Below the pieces are notes generated by a model. That model was not told the origin of the DNA, ran no database searches, and saw only the letters and a program-made list of their open reading frames with translations. The position numbers and the translations under genes were made by a program. From contig JAKNDB010000103.1 of the NCBI GenBank assembly GCA_024305405.1, forward strand, positions 62,001 to 126,000: a stretch of DNA of 64,000 nucleotides. The letters run 5' to 3'. Origin of the DNA: Dirofilaria immitis (taxonomy: Eukaryota > Nematoda > Chromadorea > Rhabditida > Onchocercidae). The first letter of the stretch is position 1. Every line of letters begins with the position of its first letter. Shown one piece after another: positions 53,554 to 64,000 of the stretch.

Positions 53554-56304
53554 ATGTCAACTTCTACACTATCGGATGGTTCTCTTGATGAAAGTACTTT
53601 TGCTGTCGAAGATGTGTCCGGTGTCATTGAAGATTATTTTTTTGAAGGTGTAGTTTTGCTTTAAGCTAGCATTAAAGCTTGGCAGAAAGATTATTTTGGG
53701 CTAACAGTTGCATTCTGAAAATCTAAATTTATTGAATTGCAAGTTTTTAAAATTTATAATTTCGAATTATAAATTCTAGTCCTGTTATTAACAACTTTTT
53801 TTTAAGAATCCAAAGTCTTTTGCCTATGACATCGCAAAATTTTGATGCAGTAACTTTTCAAAATAATAGAAAAAGTATTTAAAATTTCAAAGCAATGAAA
53901 AATTATTGTGGTTATAAAATTTAATCATTTTTATAGGTGCAGAAAAACTGTTGGAAATATGGTTCGATAAAAATCAAAATGGAGTAACGTCCTTGAGAAA
54001 TATACCATATTCGGAATTGGTTGCTATGCTAGATATTGCGCACTGCCATATTTTGCATTCTAAAAGCAATGAGTGCATGGATAGTTATGTATTGAGGTAG
54101 TAAATTGCGCAAAAGTTTTTTTGAAATGTAGAAAATTTCCATTTCGCATCAACATGCAGTATATTAATAGTAAGGTTAATGCAAAAATATGCTTATGTTA
54201 AAGAAACTCATTTCTTTAAGAGGAATTTATTTGTTTTTAAAGTTTATAATTTTTTTATTTTTCTATTTTGTATGAAACTACGAGAAAATCAAAATTATAA
54301 AAATTAATCCAAAATCAATCGACAGATTTGTTCCACGTATCAAAGTTATTGTTGATTGATATATTTTTGCGAAAAGCAATTATATATGAAATATGAAAAA
54401 TACTGTATTAGGAAATACAAAATTTACAGTGAAAGCAGTATGTTTATCTCGGATTTTCGCATCATTTTGAAAACATGTGGTACAACTCGATTACTTCACG
54501 TGATAGAACGAATTTTATATATTGCTAAGCTATATTGCAACATGAATAAGGTTATCAGCGTTTTCTACTCAAGGAAGAATTTTATGCATCCCGAGAGACA
54601 GCCTTATCCACATTCTTCGTTTGAAACTGAAGTTGATTACCTTGAAGAACATTTCACAGGTATAGCTGTACAATATTCATTGATTATTCTAATCTCAAGA
54701 AACTAATCGTTTTCTTGTTTCGTCTTATCAATTGGAGTGAAGAAATTTTTGGTTTTATTTAGTTTTCAAGATTTTGATTTCGGCATTTTTTCCTTCAGGA
54801 GGATCTGCTTATTGTATCGGTCCACAAAGACAGGATCGTTGGTTTCTCTACACAATGGTTACTCCACAGGCTGCTTTTCCATTTCCCGAGCATACTCTCG
54901 AAATACTTATGAATGGATTACCAGAAGATGTTCTTAGTGTATTCAGTCCTAGGGTGAGCCGAGATGGAAAAGATTGTAGAATGGTATTATCATTGCTAGA
55001 TTTTATCAAATTTAAATTTTTATAGAGTTTAAGAGTTTGTTAATCTGTTCGATGTCTAACAGTGTCTAAATAATAGCTTGACCGTTTAACATTCCTTGTC
55101 CTGCATAATATTATTTATTTTTCTTATTCCATTTTACACAACTTCCGAGCCTAATTAATTATAAATTTGAAAGTAGGAAATGAGCTTCTTGCAGAAATCT
55201 GCAATCAATACGATATTGCCACCTGGTGTCATCGTCCATGAGGAATTATTCAGTCCGTGTGGTTATAGCCTGAATGGATTGATTCCACATTCAGTAAGTG
55301 TTAAATCGAATATATAAAGCCGTTTTTCAAAGTTCTGTTCAAAATTAATCAATATGACAGATTGTTTTTTCAGGATCATTATATTACGATTCATGTAACA
55401 CCAGAGCCAGGTTTCTCATATGTCAGTTTCGAGACAAATCAGAATACGTTGAATTTGTATGACCAGATGCTGAAAGTTTTAGAAATCTTTAGGTATATTT
55501 TGTTCAAATATTATACTCTAGAACTTACGCAAATTGTGAGATGAATAATACGAGTTTGAGAAAATAATATCATTATATTATAAACTTTATTAATTGTTCC
55601 TTTTGAACATCATTCTTTTTGAAATGGCAGAATATTTCAGTAACTTTTCGGAAGTTTTTGTAGACCGAGTAAGTTTTTACTGACTATTTTCACCAATGAA
55701 TTATCAAGTGAAGGCAAGAAAATGCAGAAAAATTTGTGGGATCTAAAAATTTGCGGATGTCGTCGAACAAACTTGCAGTTTCTTGAATTACCGGTACGAT
55801 TTGCAGTAGTGAAGTTTTTGTCCGAATAACTTCTAGTTTATTAATCAAGAATGCGGAAAATTTCAGGGAATACGTTAATGAATACTTCCGTTACACTACA
55901 CTATAGCTTGTCTCATTACATAAGTTCATTTATCTTGCCAAAACAATGTTATGGAAGCAATAACTATTAAGTTTGATTAAAATACAGCAAGACACACTTT
56001 CCAAGGTTTAAACAGTCAGGAATTTTTTTCCATTCCTATACTACAGTTATAATCCATTTTGATTATCATTTTTTCTGATACTATTGTTGTTTAATTCTTT
56101 ATTCGATTCCCGGACAGTTTTCAACTGCATCCTATACTAGTTGAAGTTGATTATCACATAAAATTTTTTCAAAGTTTCCTGTTTCAGACTGAAACATTGA
56201 TTTATGTGCAGTTCGAACGAATGAAAAATATAGACCAGACGACAGCTACTGTTGGTGAAAAGAGATATCCAGTCATTGGGAATGACAATTATGATGATGA
56301 ATGA
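53554..56304 (+). CDS. smd-1: S-adenosylmethionine decarboxylase proenzyme
   Basis: Makes decarboxylated S-adenosylmethionine, the aminopropyl donor for spermidine and spermine, using a pyruvoyl group formed by self-cleavage. Eight exons, all in phase: 53554-53647, 53937-54096, 54430-54659, 54799-54983, 55177-55293, 55374-55492, 55641-55668 and 56188-56304; 349 residues. FFEGAEKLLEIWF carries the conserved Glu near the N terminus. YVLSESSMFIS, made across the exon 2-3 junction, is the cleavage site whose second Ser becomes pyruvate. LKTCGTT carries the active-site Cys, FYSRKNFMHPERQPYPH is a family block, CGYSLNG carries the processing Ser, and HYITIHVTPEPGFSYVSFET carries the processing His. 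The N terminus is about 25 residues longer than in human AMD1. The 3' splice site TTTGTGTTTAG sits one base before the ATG, as expected for cis or spliced-leader trans splicing. Exon 5 could instead begin at 55195, also in phase. Confidence 0.95.
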
Positions 56305-57573
56305 TATTTCGGTCTTCTAATTACTGGTTTATTGCTGTCTTTTATACTTTTAGTTTTCTCCTCTTTTCTTTTTCTTGTTCTTTCTCAATAAATTTTACTG
56401 AAGGCCTGTTGCTCCCGATACAGTTGATGGTCAACGCTTGTTTATTTCTTTATCTTTCTGTACCATGATTTTCATTTCTGTGGAATTTTATTACTTCTTA
56501 CTTCTATAGCACAACAGTATGGGTCGAAAAATTGAGAGAATGGAAAAACAAAAGAGGAATGGAAAAGTATTTAAAGAATTTGAATTAGCAGTGAGAATTG
56601 CTAATTCAAAAAAGACTTAAAGAAAAAGGACCCGAACTGAATGGCTAGTAGAGCTAATATTTTATCATCTTAAATCTTTGTTATCTGCTTGTTTCTATGA
56701 CTTTGTTGGACACAATTGTTTTTGAAATTGTCTTAATAATGGGCTCTTGAACATATTCTGAGGTGAAATTGTCCTAATAATGGGCTCTTGAACTATTCGG
56801 AGGTGCTTATGTGATGCTAGGATATTGTGTGCAATATTTTGAAAATATATTTTTGATGATCAGTGAATGATTTCCTCGTGATTTCTAAACTTCATCACAC
56901 CGACCAACATTTCAAGGCACTACTTTGATGTCGAAATTCTTTGCTCCGGTTCATTTACAATTTCGTTATATTTATATGGAAAAAATAAAATACGGGAACA
57001 TCTTATGTCATCATTAATTGAATAAAAATAAGTCGAAAAGTTGTATGTTTCATTAACATGCAATCATAGTGGTACTGGAAATGGAAAGTTCCGATTTAAA
57101 AAATGTAAATCGACAGGGGTATTACCTTTCATAACTTATTTTATGTGATATCTGCTATATGCTCTTCAGTGAAACGGACGATTGTACAAAAGTAATGTAG
57201 AGCAGTCAGAAAGAATACCACAGTCCAGTTGCAAATAGTTAAAGAACAAAAATAATATTATCTTTGTAAACCTTCGAGTAATTTCCATTCTTCTCTTTTA
57301 TTTTGACTGGGAAATTATGAATATCATGTCACAAGTAAATTGAAATTTTTATTTCATTAGAAAAAATTCGGACTTCCAGGCGAATTGTTATCGTCCATAA
57401 TTCAATGCTGTTTTAATTATAACTCATTATTCATAAAAAAACTTTCAATAAATATCATTGAGATGAATTAAACTTGTGTTCACATCAACCGATTATTGAA
57501 AATCACCGCAATGAAATGTGGGCAATGATAACTCATCGGGAAATAATTTCTAAAATTAAATAGAAACTTCAAT
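56305..57573. other. Convergent 3' intergenic region
   Basis: Lies between the decarboxylase stop (+) and the PIEZO stop (-). CAATAAATT at about 56,388 is a good polyadenylation signal for the decarboxylase mRNA. A 41-bp direct repeat sits at 56,724-56,804. No coding region is seen. Confidence 0.6.
56724..56804 (+). repeat. 41-bp direct tandem repeat, two copies
   Basis: GAAATTGTCTTAATAATGGG and GAAATTGTCCTAATAATGGG begin two adjacent units, both continuing CTCTTGAAC and ending GGAGGT or GAGGT. They differ by a few substitutions and one or two indels. It lies in the intergenic region 3' of the decarboxylase gene. Confidence 0.9.
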
Positions 57574-60500
57574 TCACTCATTTTTAATCTTCACACGATA
57601 TCGACACCAGCGTATAAGAGTTTCTGGTGATCGCATTAAAAGATAAGCTTGCCATATAGACGAGATTCCAAGTAAAATTTGCGTTTTTCACGAACCACAT
57701 ATATATCATGAAACAGACGTAACAAGTTCTCACAGTTCGGAATATTTTCAGTCTGTAAGAAAATTTGTAAATTAAGTTGAAAGCAGAAGAATCAGAATAA
57801 TCACAAGGACGTAGTGTTCAATTCATGGCTCCAACTTAAACTGATTTACAAGTTTTTGTTATTCATAAGTTGAATCTAAAATTAATCTTGAATAGTAAAC
57901 CTGAGTTTAGGTCAAAGTCAAAAATCAAACACAGACTTTTAAGTTAAAAATTCACAAGAATCTTTAAAATCTTTAGATTTCTGATTGAAAAAGTTTAAAA
58001 TATCATAGAAATGAAGCCAGAAAAGTACCACAGCTTTATGTATTGGTGTTCGTACAAGTTCACGAACAAAACGACCAACAACCAATATAACAGCAATGTA
58101 CATCGCTACCATACCACCCGAACCAACAATGATACTTATCAAAGACGGCATTACTCGATCAACAAATATAATAAATTTCTGATCCCATCTAAAGTAAAAT
58201 CTACATATAATAGCAATAAACAGAATCAATCTCTATATTTCAAACATTCCTTGATCTTCCACTCTGCTTTATCTTCTAAAAAAAATGAAAGAAAAATTTT
58301 CAGAAGTTTAGAAATGGAAAACTTACGTAACACTCCAATAATCACCATGGTATTGCCATGTGCTCACGGAATGAATTCGTTTCAAGGGCAAATTAATAAC
58401 ATCAACTGGCAGCAAATAACCGTTAGGAGGGGCAAGTAGGAACTGAGCAATTGGGAAACTCATCCTGGCAGTGCTTATGTTGCCATTAATCAAATCCAGG
58501 AATATCTTTGACTGCATTGAAGTTAGCACTGTTGCAAGGATGAAATCATGTGATCGCTGTTTACAACCAACAGGTCGGAGTAGAGACATTTCAAATACTA
58601 TCCGCACTGTCTGAAAAATAAGATTATGGGATTCTGATTCTATATATATTGCTGCATTAGAATTGTTAAACCATTTGTTTAATCTTCCATTGACAATACC
58701 TTTGAAGACTGCAATTCCTTCACCAACTGTTTTTTCCCGGCGATGAAATATCCCAATTTCGAAGCGAATATAGTGTCAAATTAATCAAGAAAACATCTTT
58801 ATAGGTGTAATCTGAGATGAAAGATAAGGCATTGCGTTTTATGTCACTTTCTTTTAGATTTGTTAATTCATTAACCAAAGCTTGCATATTGTGCTTGGAT
58901 AAATGTGACATTGTTTCGCCATTGAATGCTGCATCGGTTGAGTAGAGTGCCTGCATTTTGCAAATTTTAACTTTTTAATATCATAGTTTGGATTTTAATT
59001 TTCAATTTGAATTTTAGTTTCAGATTTGAAATTCTCTATGACATAAAAATTCTTCATCAGTACAAAAATAACTAATTCTTTTAGCTTACGATTTTGGAAC
59101 TTTTTGCGTCCAAGCCTTTGTTTTCGAGAATTTCTATACAATTAATTTGTATAAATCGAGTATTCCTATGCAATTAATTTTCCATAAAGCGACCTTCCAA
59201 GGATCCGATATTTGACATTCATACCAAATCATCCAATCTGATGAATTATCTTACCGGATAACCTTCTATTGATGCCACAAAACGAAGCGATTTCGGTGGA
59301 GCTCTTGTTCCAAAACTGTTTAAAAATGCAAAAGCAAAATAGGTGCCAAAATAATTATTATCAATAAAATAATCGACAAAACACCCTTGAAAACTTTCCA
59401 GATGTTGGTGTTGGACGACCTCGTCGTGTCGGGAAATACTGCAAAATGAATTTTTTGAAATATGAGAGGTTTCCAAAATGTATGCATGAAAATACGACAT
59501 AAACAAGGAGTCAAAATAACGTTTTAAATAATACACCACTTCTGCTTTAAGATATTCAAAAATAAAGTTCGTAGCAGTCTACAACGTAATCGAATTTCGA
59601 AATTAATTTTGCGGAATCAGACTAATTAATATATTAATTTCAATGCTTTTACTTCAAAAAATTCAACTTATATTTCCCAAATAAATTATTACGCTTATAG
59701 ATAATGCAATATTTCTTGTTAAAAATTACATTATTCAACCAGTGATCGAATAGTATCCAACAATGTTGTCCTTCTATTTCGTTGTAATAATTTTCCATTC
59801 GAATGAAATCTGCCATTGTTAAAGCTGTCGATGTAAATGTCCAATCCATGGCTGTTCGAAGTTCGAAGAGAAATGGTATGTTGAGATAACTAAATCAATA
59901 CTGCGCTCAGAACATTGCAATAAAAAGATATCACATGTAAACTCAGCTAAAATTTGCAGAACTCATTTCGTTTTCGCATTTATTTCCTTTTAGCCACTTC
60001 TCGAAACACAAATTAGAAAAGAACAGAGAGAATTTAAAATCCTTAAGTATTTGTAAAATCGAACATCTTCAATATGATTAGTCGAAAAACGCCAGAACCA
60101 CTACCCAATATATCACGATTTATCACAGATGGATAACCATTTCGCATATGCCACGCACTCATCAACAAATAAGCGCTTTTGATTAAATATAACGAAATTG
60201 ATTTCCATGTAACTATATGACCTGCAAACAAATAAGTTAATCTCAAATAAAATTTGGAGCAACCATTATATCATCTTTAAACCAGCACAATATTTTACTT
60301 CTAAATCCTATGGAAGTTTTTCGTAATTACTAGTAAAGGATCAGGAAAACAACATAGGACATATCAAGCCCAGGTCAAATTTTAAAAAGTAAACAATTCT
60401 TTATCATTCCTGACAGAGGCATATTATATTTTTATCTCCTCCGCAAAAATAAAATGACAGGAAAATATGTTGTTTTTCTGTGTTCTCATGCACTATATAG

Positions 60501-63500
60501 GTCGACGCTGCCAAAGAGTTCCCAAAGACTATATATGAAGTTTTTTCTTTGAATAAATTTGTAAAGCAACCTGTGATAGAAGGAATGAAGAAAAATATGA
60601 CAATATGTAGTAAAACAACGAGAAATACATAATAAAAGAAACGAAATTTGATTTGCTTCGATAAATAAAGCCATCGATCAACTATCATAATCACAAATAC
60701 AGAAATTAAGGTATAAGCGAACCATCTCGGTAAACGTGATACCTGTAGAGAAATTGAAATGAATTATGCAATAGCTATTATCTGACAAATACAATCCTTT
60801 TTCTCTTAGTCTCGCCTGCATCAGATTTTACCCACTGAAATATTTTAAAATAGGATGTCTACCTAACAGTTTATTGGTGATCCCTTTCCCAGAAATTTAT
60901 CTTTGAAAAATCCATTAATTTTTCGATTAACGTCAACAGGTCATCAAAAAGACTAAAGGAAATAGAAAAAATATTCGCATTATTAAACATAGGTTAGCAG
61001 CTATTATATGTTCACCTGCACATCCAATAACACATTTCCAGAAGAACCTCTGTGCCCCATCATTGAATAGAAGAAAGATATAAGAATCAAACAAGATACA
61101 TCACATCCTACCATCCATGGATACCAATCCATAGATGACGGGACTTTCCTCATCAACAATGCCTCGCAGAATTTTTCGCATGATGCCGACTGAAGAATTT
61201 TTGAAATCTAATAAAAATATTTATGAGCTTCCCTATTTAGAACAAACCACTTTAAAAATCTTGAAAAGAACGTTAATATTAATTAAGTAAACAAGAGTTC
61301 TAGAAATATTGCCTCATCCAATATTTTTGATCGCTTTCCTCCTCTGCAAAATCGTTATTCAAACTCAAGTGCCGTTCTCGTGCTTGAAAATCAACACGGT
61401 ACATACCAAGCCTTAGTAACTTGTATCGATGAAAAAAACCATCGCAAGCAGTGCTATATCCCAATATGGTCCATTAATATTTGGATTCATTGCTAGTAAT
61501 CTAGTAATCCAGAGAATTATTTTAAAAGATGATAGAAAAACCCAGCATCAAAAACTCAAAAATCGAGTATTTATTTCTTGAAATTTCTGAGATTTTATGC
61601 ACTTTGCACATTACACATCATATAAACTTTTCATGGAATGCTTTCATTATTAACGCAAATACAATCGATGACACTGGATATTTATACTTGCATATTTTAC
61701 AGTATAAACATCCAACAAAGATTGAGAAAAAGAAAAGATAACATACCTTCGAATACTGAAAGGATTATTATCCAAAACTTCCTTTTCACTAATTAGAGTC
61801 AGAATTAGCTCATTGCAAAACAATAATCGAAAAATGATAATAAATTGAATGTAGAAAGCGGTTACCAGCCAAAAAGATTTCGATGGACGAGGAATAGCAA
61901 GCACTCCCCAGAAAAACACCTTAGATTTAAAAAAGGTAAAATTTTTCATGTGAATAATGGGTAATATGTCAGTGGATCGAAATTTGAAATGAAATAAAGT
62001 CTGCATAAATATGTAGCAGATAGTGGTTCGAAACATCTTATATTACACTTGAAAACTCCAAAAAAGCGCAATTCGAAAAAAGGCAAACCATTAAAGGTAG
62101 CGGAAAAGTGATTAGACATGATTTGGATAAATGTACAATAAGCATTAATGTAAAGCAAATAAGCTCTGATTGGGCTATAATCGAATGCGAGAAACTGAAA
62201 TGAAGAAATTTAAGTCACTCTCAATTCTGAGCAAATAGGATAACTAGACAAAATGATCCAGTAAGCAAAACGTCTAAGTATTTGATCACTTGATACATCA
62301 ATTTATAAATTTTATGCTCGTAGAAAGAGAGGAACATAAGTTGGTACGAATTATATCACAAACCATATATTCACTTTAAAAAATACAAATAACTGCATAC
62401 CTAAACGAAATCACTCCGCAAAATAAGGAATTTATGCAGATGAAGAAAAATGAAAAATTAGAAAATTTAAGCTAACCAGTAAAGGAATTTAAATGCAGGA
62501 TGTATAGCATGATACTCGTTTAATGCTTCATTCCAGAGTAATTCTGAATAAGCTACTGATTGGAAATCTCCACGGAGGCTCAATTCCTGCGCAATTCTTG
62601 CAGCTTATTCTCTGTATCAGCAAATCTTAAGCGCTGTAAAACTGTATTGAATTTTTTAAAATTATACAAAAATTGTAGCTCCCAAGCTAGATTCTGAAAA
62701 GTTTACTGTACGATAAAAGAAAATTTTTTAAGAGCCTACCAAAAAAGAATCGAAGATTTGGAAGCTCACTAAAGTTCAAAAAGTAGTAAAAGTACCAAAA
62801 TAAGGCATTAAGATCCTTGATAAACTTAAAATCTCCAAACAACCGCAAATCATCATTAAAAGAAAGTTCAATTGACAAATAGCAAACATTACATCTTTTA
62901 AAATTGCTTTAATACGTTTTTGTCTTTATCCAAAACATGTGATACAAAAGCATCTCCTTTGGAAATTCGATACAGCCATTCGGGATTATTTAGGAGTTGG
63001 AAAATATGCATCGCTGTTACTCTAACACTATCAAGAACCTGAAATTGGTATATTTTTTATAGACAGCAAAATTTTAACATAAAATAACTCGATTTAAAGG
63101 CAAATTTGCACAGCCCTACAAATTTATATCATTCCATGAATTTTGGTTTTCTGATTTTATTAAATTTTATTAATAAATGAACTTATTTCTAATAAGTTTT
63201 CAGAATCTTGTTTAAAAACCTTAACAGAAAACGCAAATCTTGCATAATCGCAAAGCACAAATCTTCATAAAACTCAAACAAATATCTACGCAACATACTT
63301 GAAGTGAAAAATAATACTTTTTTCACTTCAAGTGGTGAAAAAAGTAAGCAAAATTTATTTTCTATCAAAATTGTAAAAAAAACATAAAAAAAAATTTTCA
63401 AATTTACGGAGTACAAATTATCAATGATGATAAATAATGTAACTTTTTTTTTTTGAATTTTCCGCCCAAAATTACAGCTGAAATAATTGATCTATTTAGT

Positions 63501-64000
63501 TGAATTGAGAAGGTATTTTTTTATTCATAGAATTTAAGTAATCCATCTCTGCTAATATCCTACCGCTACATTAGATGAAAATTTAAAGGAGCAAAATCAA
63601 CTGGAATATATAATCAGAACGATTTATCCGTTATCAAAATATTCAAAAGTCTTATTGATTTTATTTAAATTTATTGAATAATTCAAACTTGAAAAAGTAA
63701 TACTTTTTTCCTTCATCTTACTGTTTCAATTTTCTTCAAATAGGAAATTTCCATTTCCTTTAGTTATTTAACAATGTTAATATTTTAAAATCTTACTATT
63801 TCAAACAACATAGTTTTGAAATTACCTCGACCGTTTTCTCGACCATGGTGATAGCGTCGTTATTCTCGAGCACATTTTCTTTAAATTCATGAGAAATTAG
63901 GGAAAACGTTTGTTCCTGTTCAAAATTAATACTAGCACTCGACAAAGGAAAGAATCGTTCACTTACTTGGTGGTAATATCCAGATCTATAAGGAATGAGA
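57574..64000 (-). CDS. pezo-1: PIEZO mechanosensitive ion channel, C-terminal part (5' end beyond window)
   Basis: PIEZO is a trimeric, mechanically gated cation channel of the plasma membrane. Best-supported exons in gene order: 61919-61747 (FFWGVLAIPRPSKSFW), 61500 to about 61,300 (fast FHR motif, then LGMYRVDFQARE), 61189-61016, 60742 to about 60,530 (VIMIVDRWLYL), 60221-60065 (SAWHMRNGYP), 59889-59730 (IPFLFELRTAMDWTFT), 59438-59255 (anchor and outer helix), 58950-58700 and 58610-58327 (extracellular cap, with LYSTDAAF and the SPGKKQLVKEL segment), 58188-58029 (inner pore helix, GMVAMYIAVILVVGRFVREL) and 57752-57574 (C-terminal plug, RSPETLIRW). More exons lie at 62,100-62,200, 62,460-62,640 and 62,890-63,040, plus less certain ones up to the right edge. 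One-base losses break the frame at 57638-57641, 58730-58735, 59322-59326 and 61432-61438; splice phases fit once each is restored. The product is probably intact in life. Confidence 0.92.

Noticed and set aside
54092..54102. TTGAGGTAGTA, identical to the let-7 seed region
   Set aside because: It spans the end of decarboxylase exon 2 and its GTAGTA 5' splice site. The following bases do not match let-7 and no hairpin is seen.
56100..56118. TTCGATTCCC, like a tRNA T-loop
   Set aside because: No matching acceptor stem, D-arm or anticodon arm can be drawn around it, and it lies in an intron of the decarboxylase gene.
58011..58439. 142-codon plus-strand open frame
   Set aside because: It is antisense to PIEZO pore and cap exons, whose minus-strand translation matches the family.

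Overview
The window looks like nuclear DNA of a parasitic nematode, most likely a spirurid or filarial worm (inference, not proven). It is very AT-rich. Genes are split by many short introns with sharp TTTTCAG-type 3' splice sites, and the recognisable proteins are animal ones: a class A GPCR, a Mind bomb-type E3 ligase, a GT31 glycosyltransferase, S-adenosylmethionine decarboxylase and PIEZO. No bacterial operon, CRISPR array, rRNA or convincing tRNA was seen.

Layout. Bases 1-15,080 are a gene desert. A nine-exon GPCR gene runs 15,108-18,552 (+). A Mind bomb-like gene runs 26,771-20,338 (-). About 1 kb from its start, and diverging from it, a nuclear-looking gene with AT-hook-like motifs runs 27,792-32,249 (+). 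Bases 32,900-34,500 are a compositionally different block with a broken bacterial-looking membrane-protein ORF and a 43-bp tandem repeat; it is a candidate Wolbachia-type insertion. Bases 34,500-42,100 are a second desert, interrupted by a GC-richer degenerate repeat near 38.5 kb. A simple-repeat and hairpin cluster (42.3-42.7 kb) precedes an unrecognised gene at 42,837-44,922 (+). A GT31 glycosyltransferase gene lies on the minus strand (48,891-46,390). An intronless F-box gene lies at 49,781-50,223 (+). The S-adenosylmethionine decarboxylase gene (53,554-56,304, +) converges on the 3' half of a PIEZO gene (57,574 to beyond 64,000, -). The genes share no obvious pathway; this is ordinary nematode gene order.

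The most striking observation cuts across genes. In at least six otherwise conserved genes the reading frame is broken again and again by exactly one missing base at a short A or T run. Exon phases come back into register if one base is restored. The 349-residue decarboxylase gene has no such break. The simplest reading is homopolymer under-calling in the assembly, but the list of sites is specific and testable. Exon coordinates were worked out by hand and may be off by a base or two.
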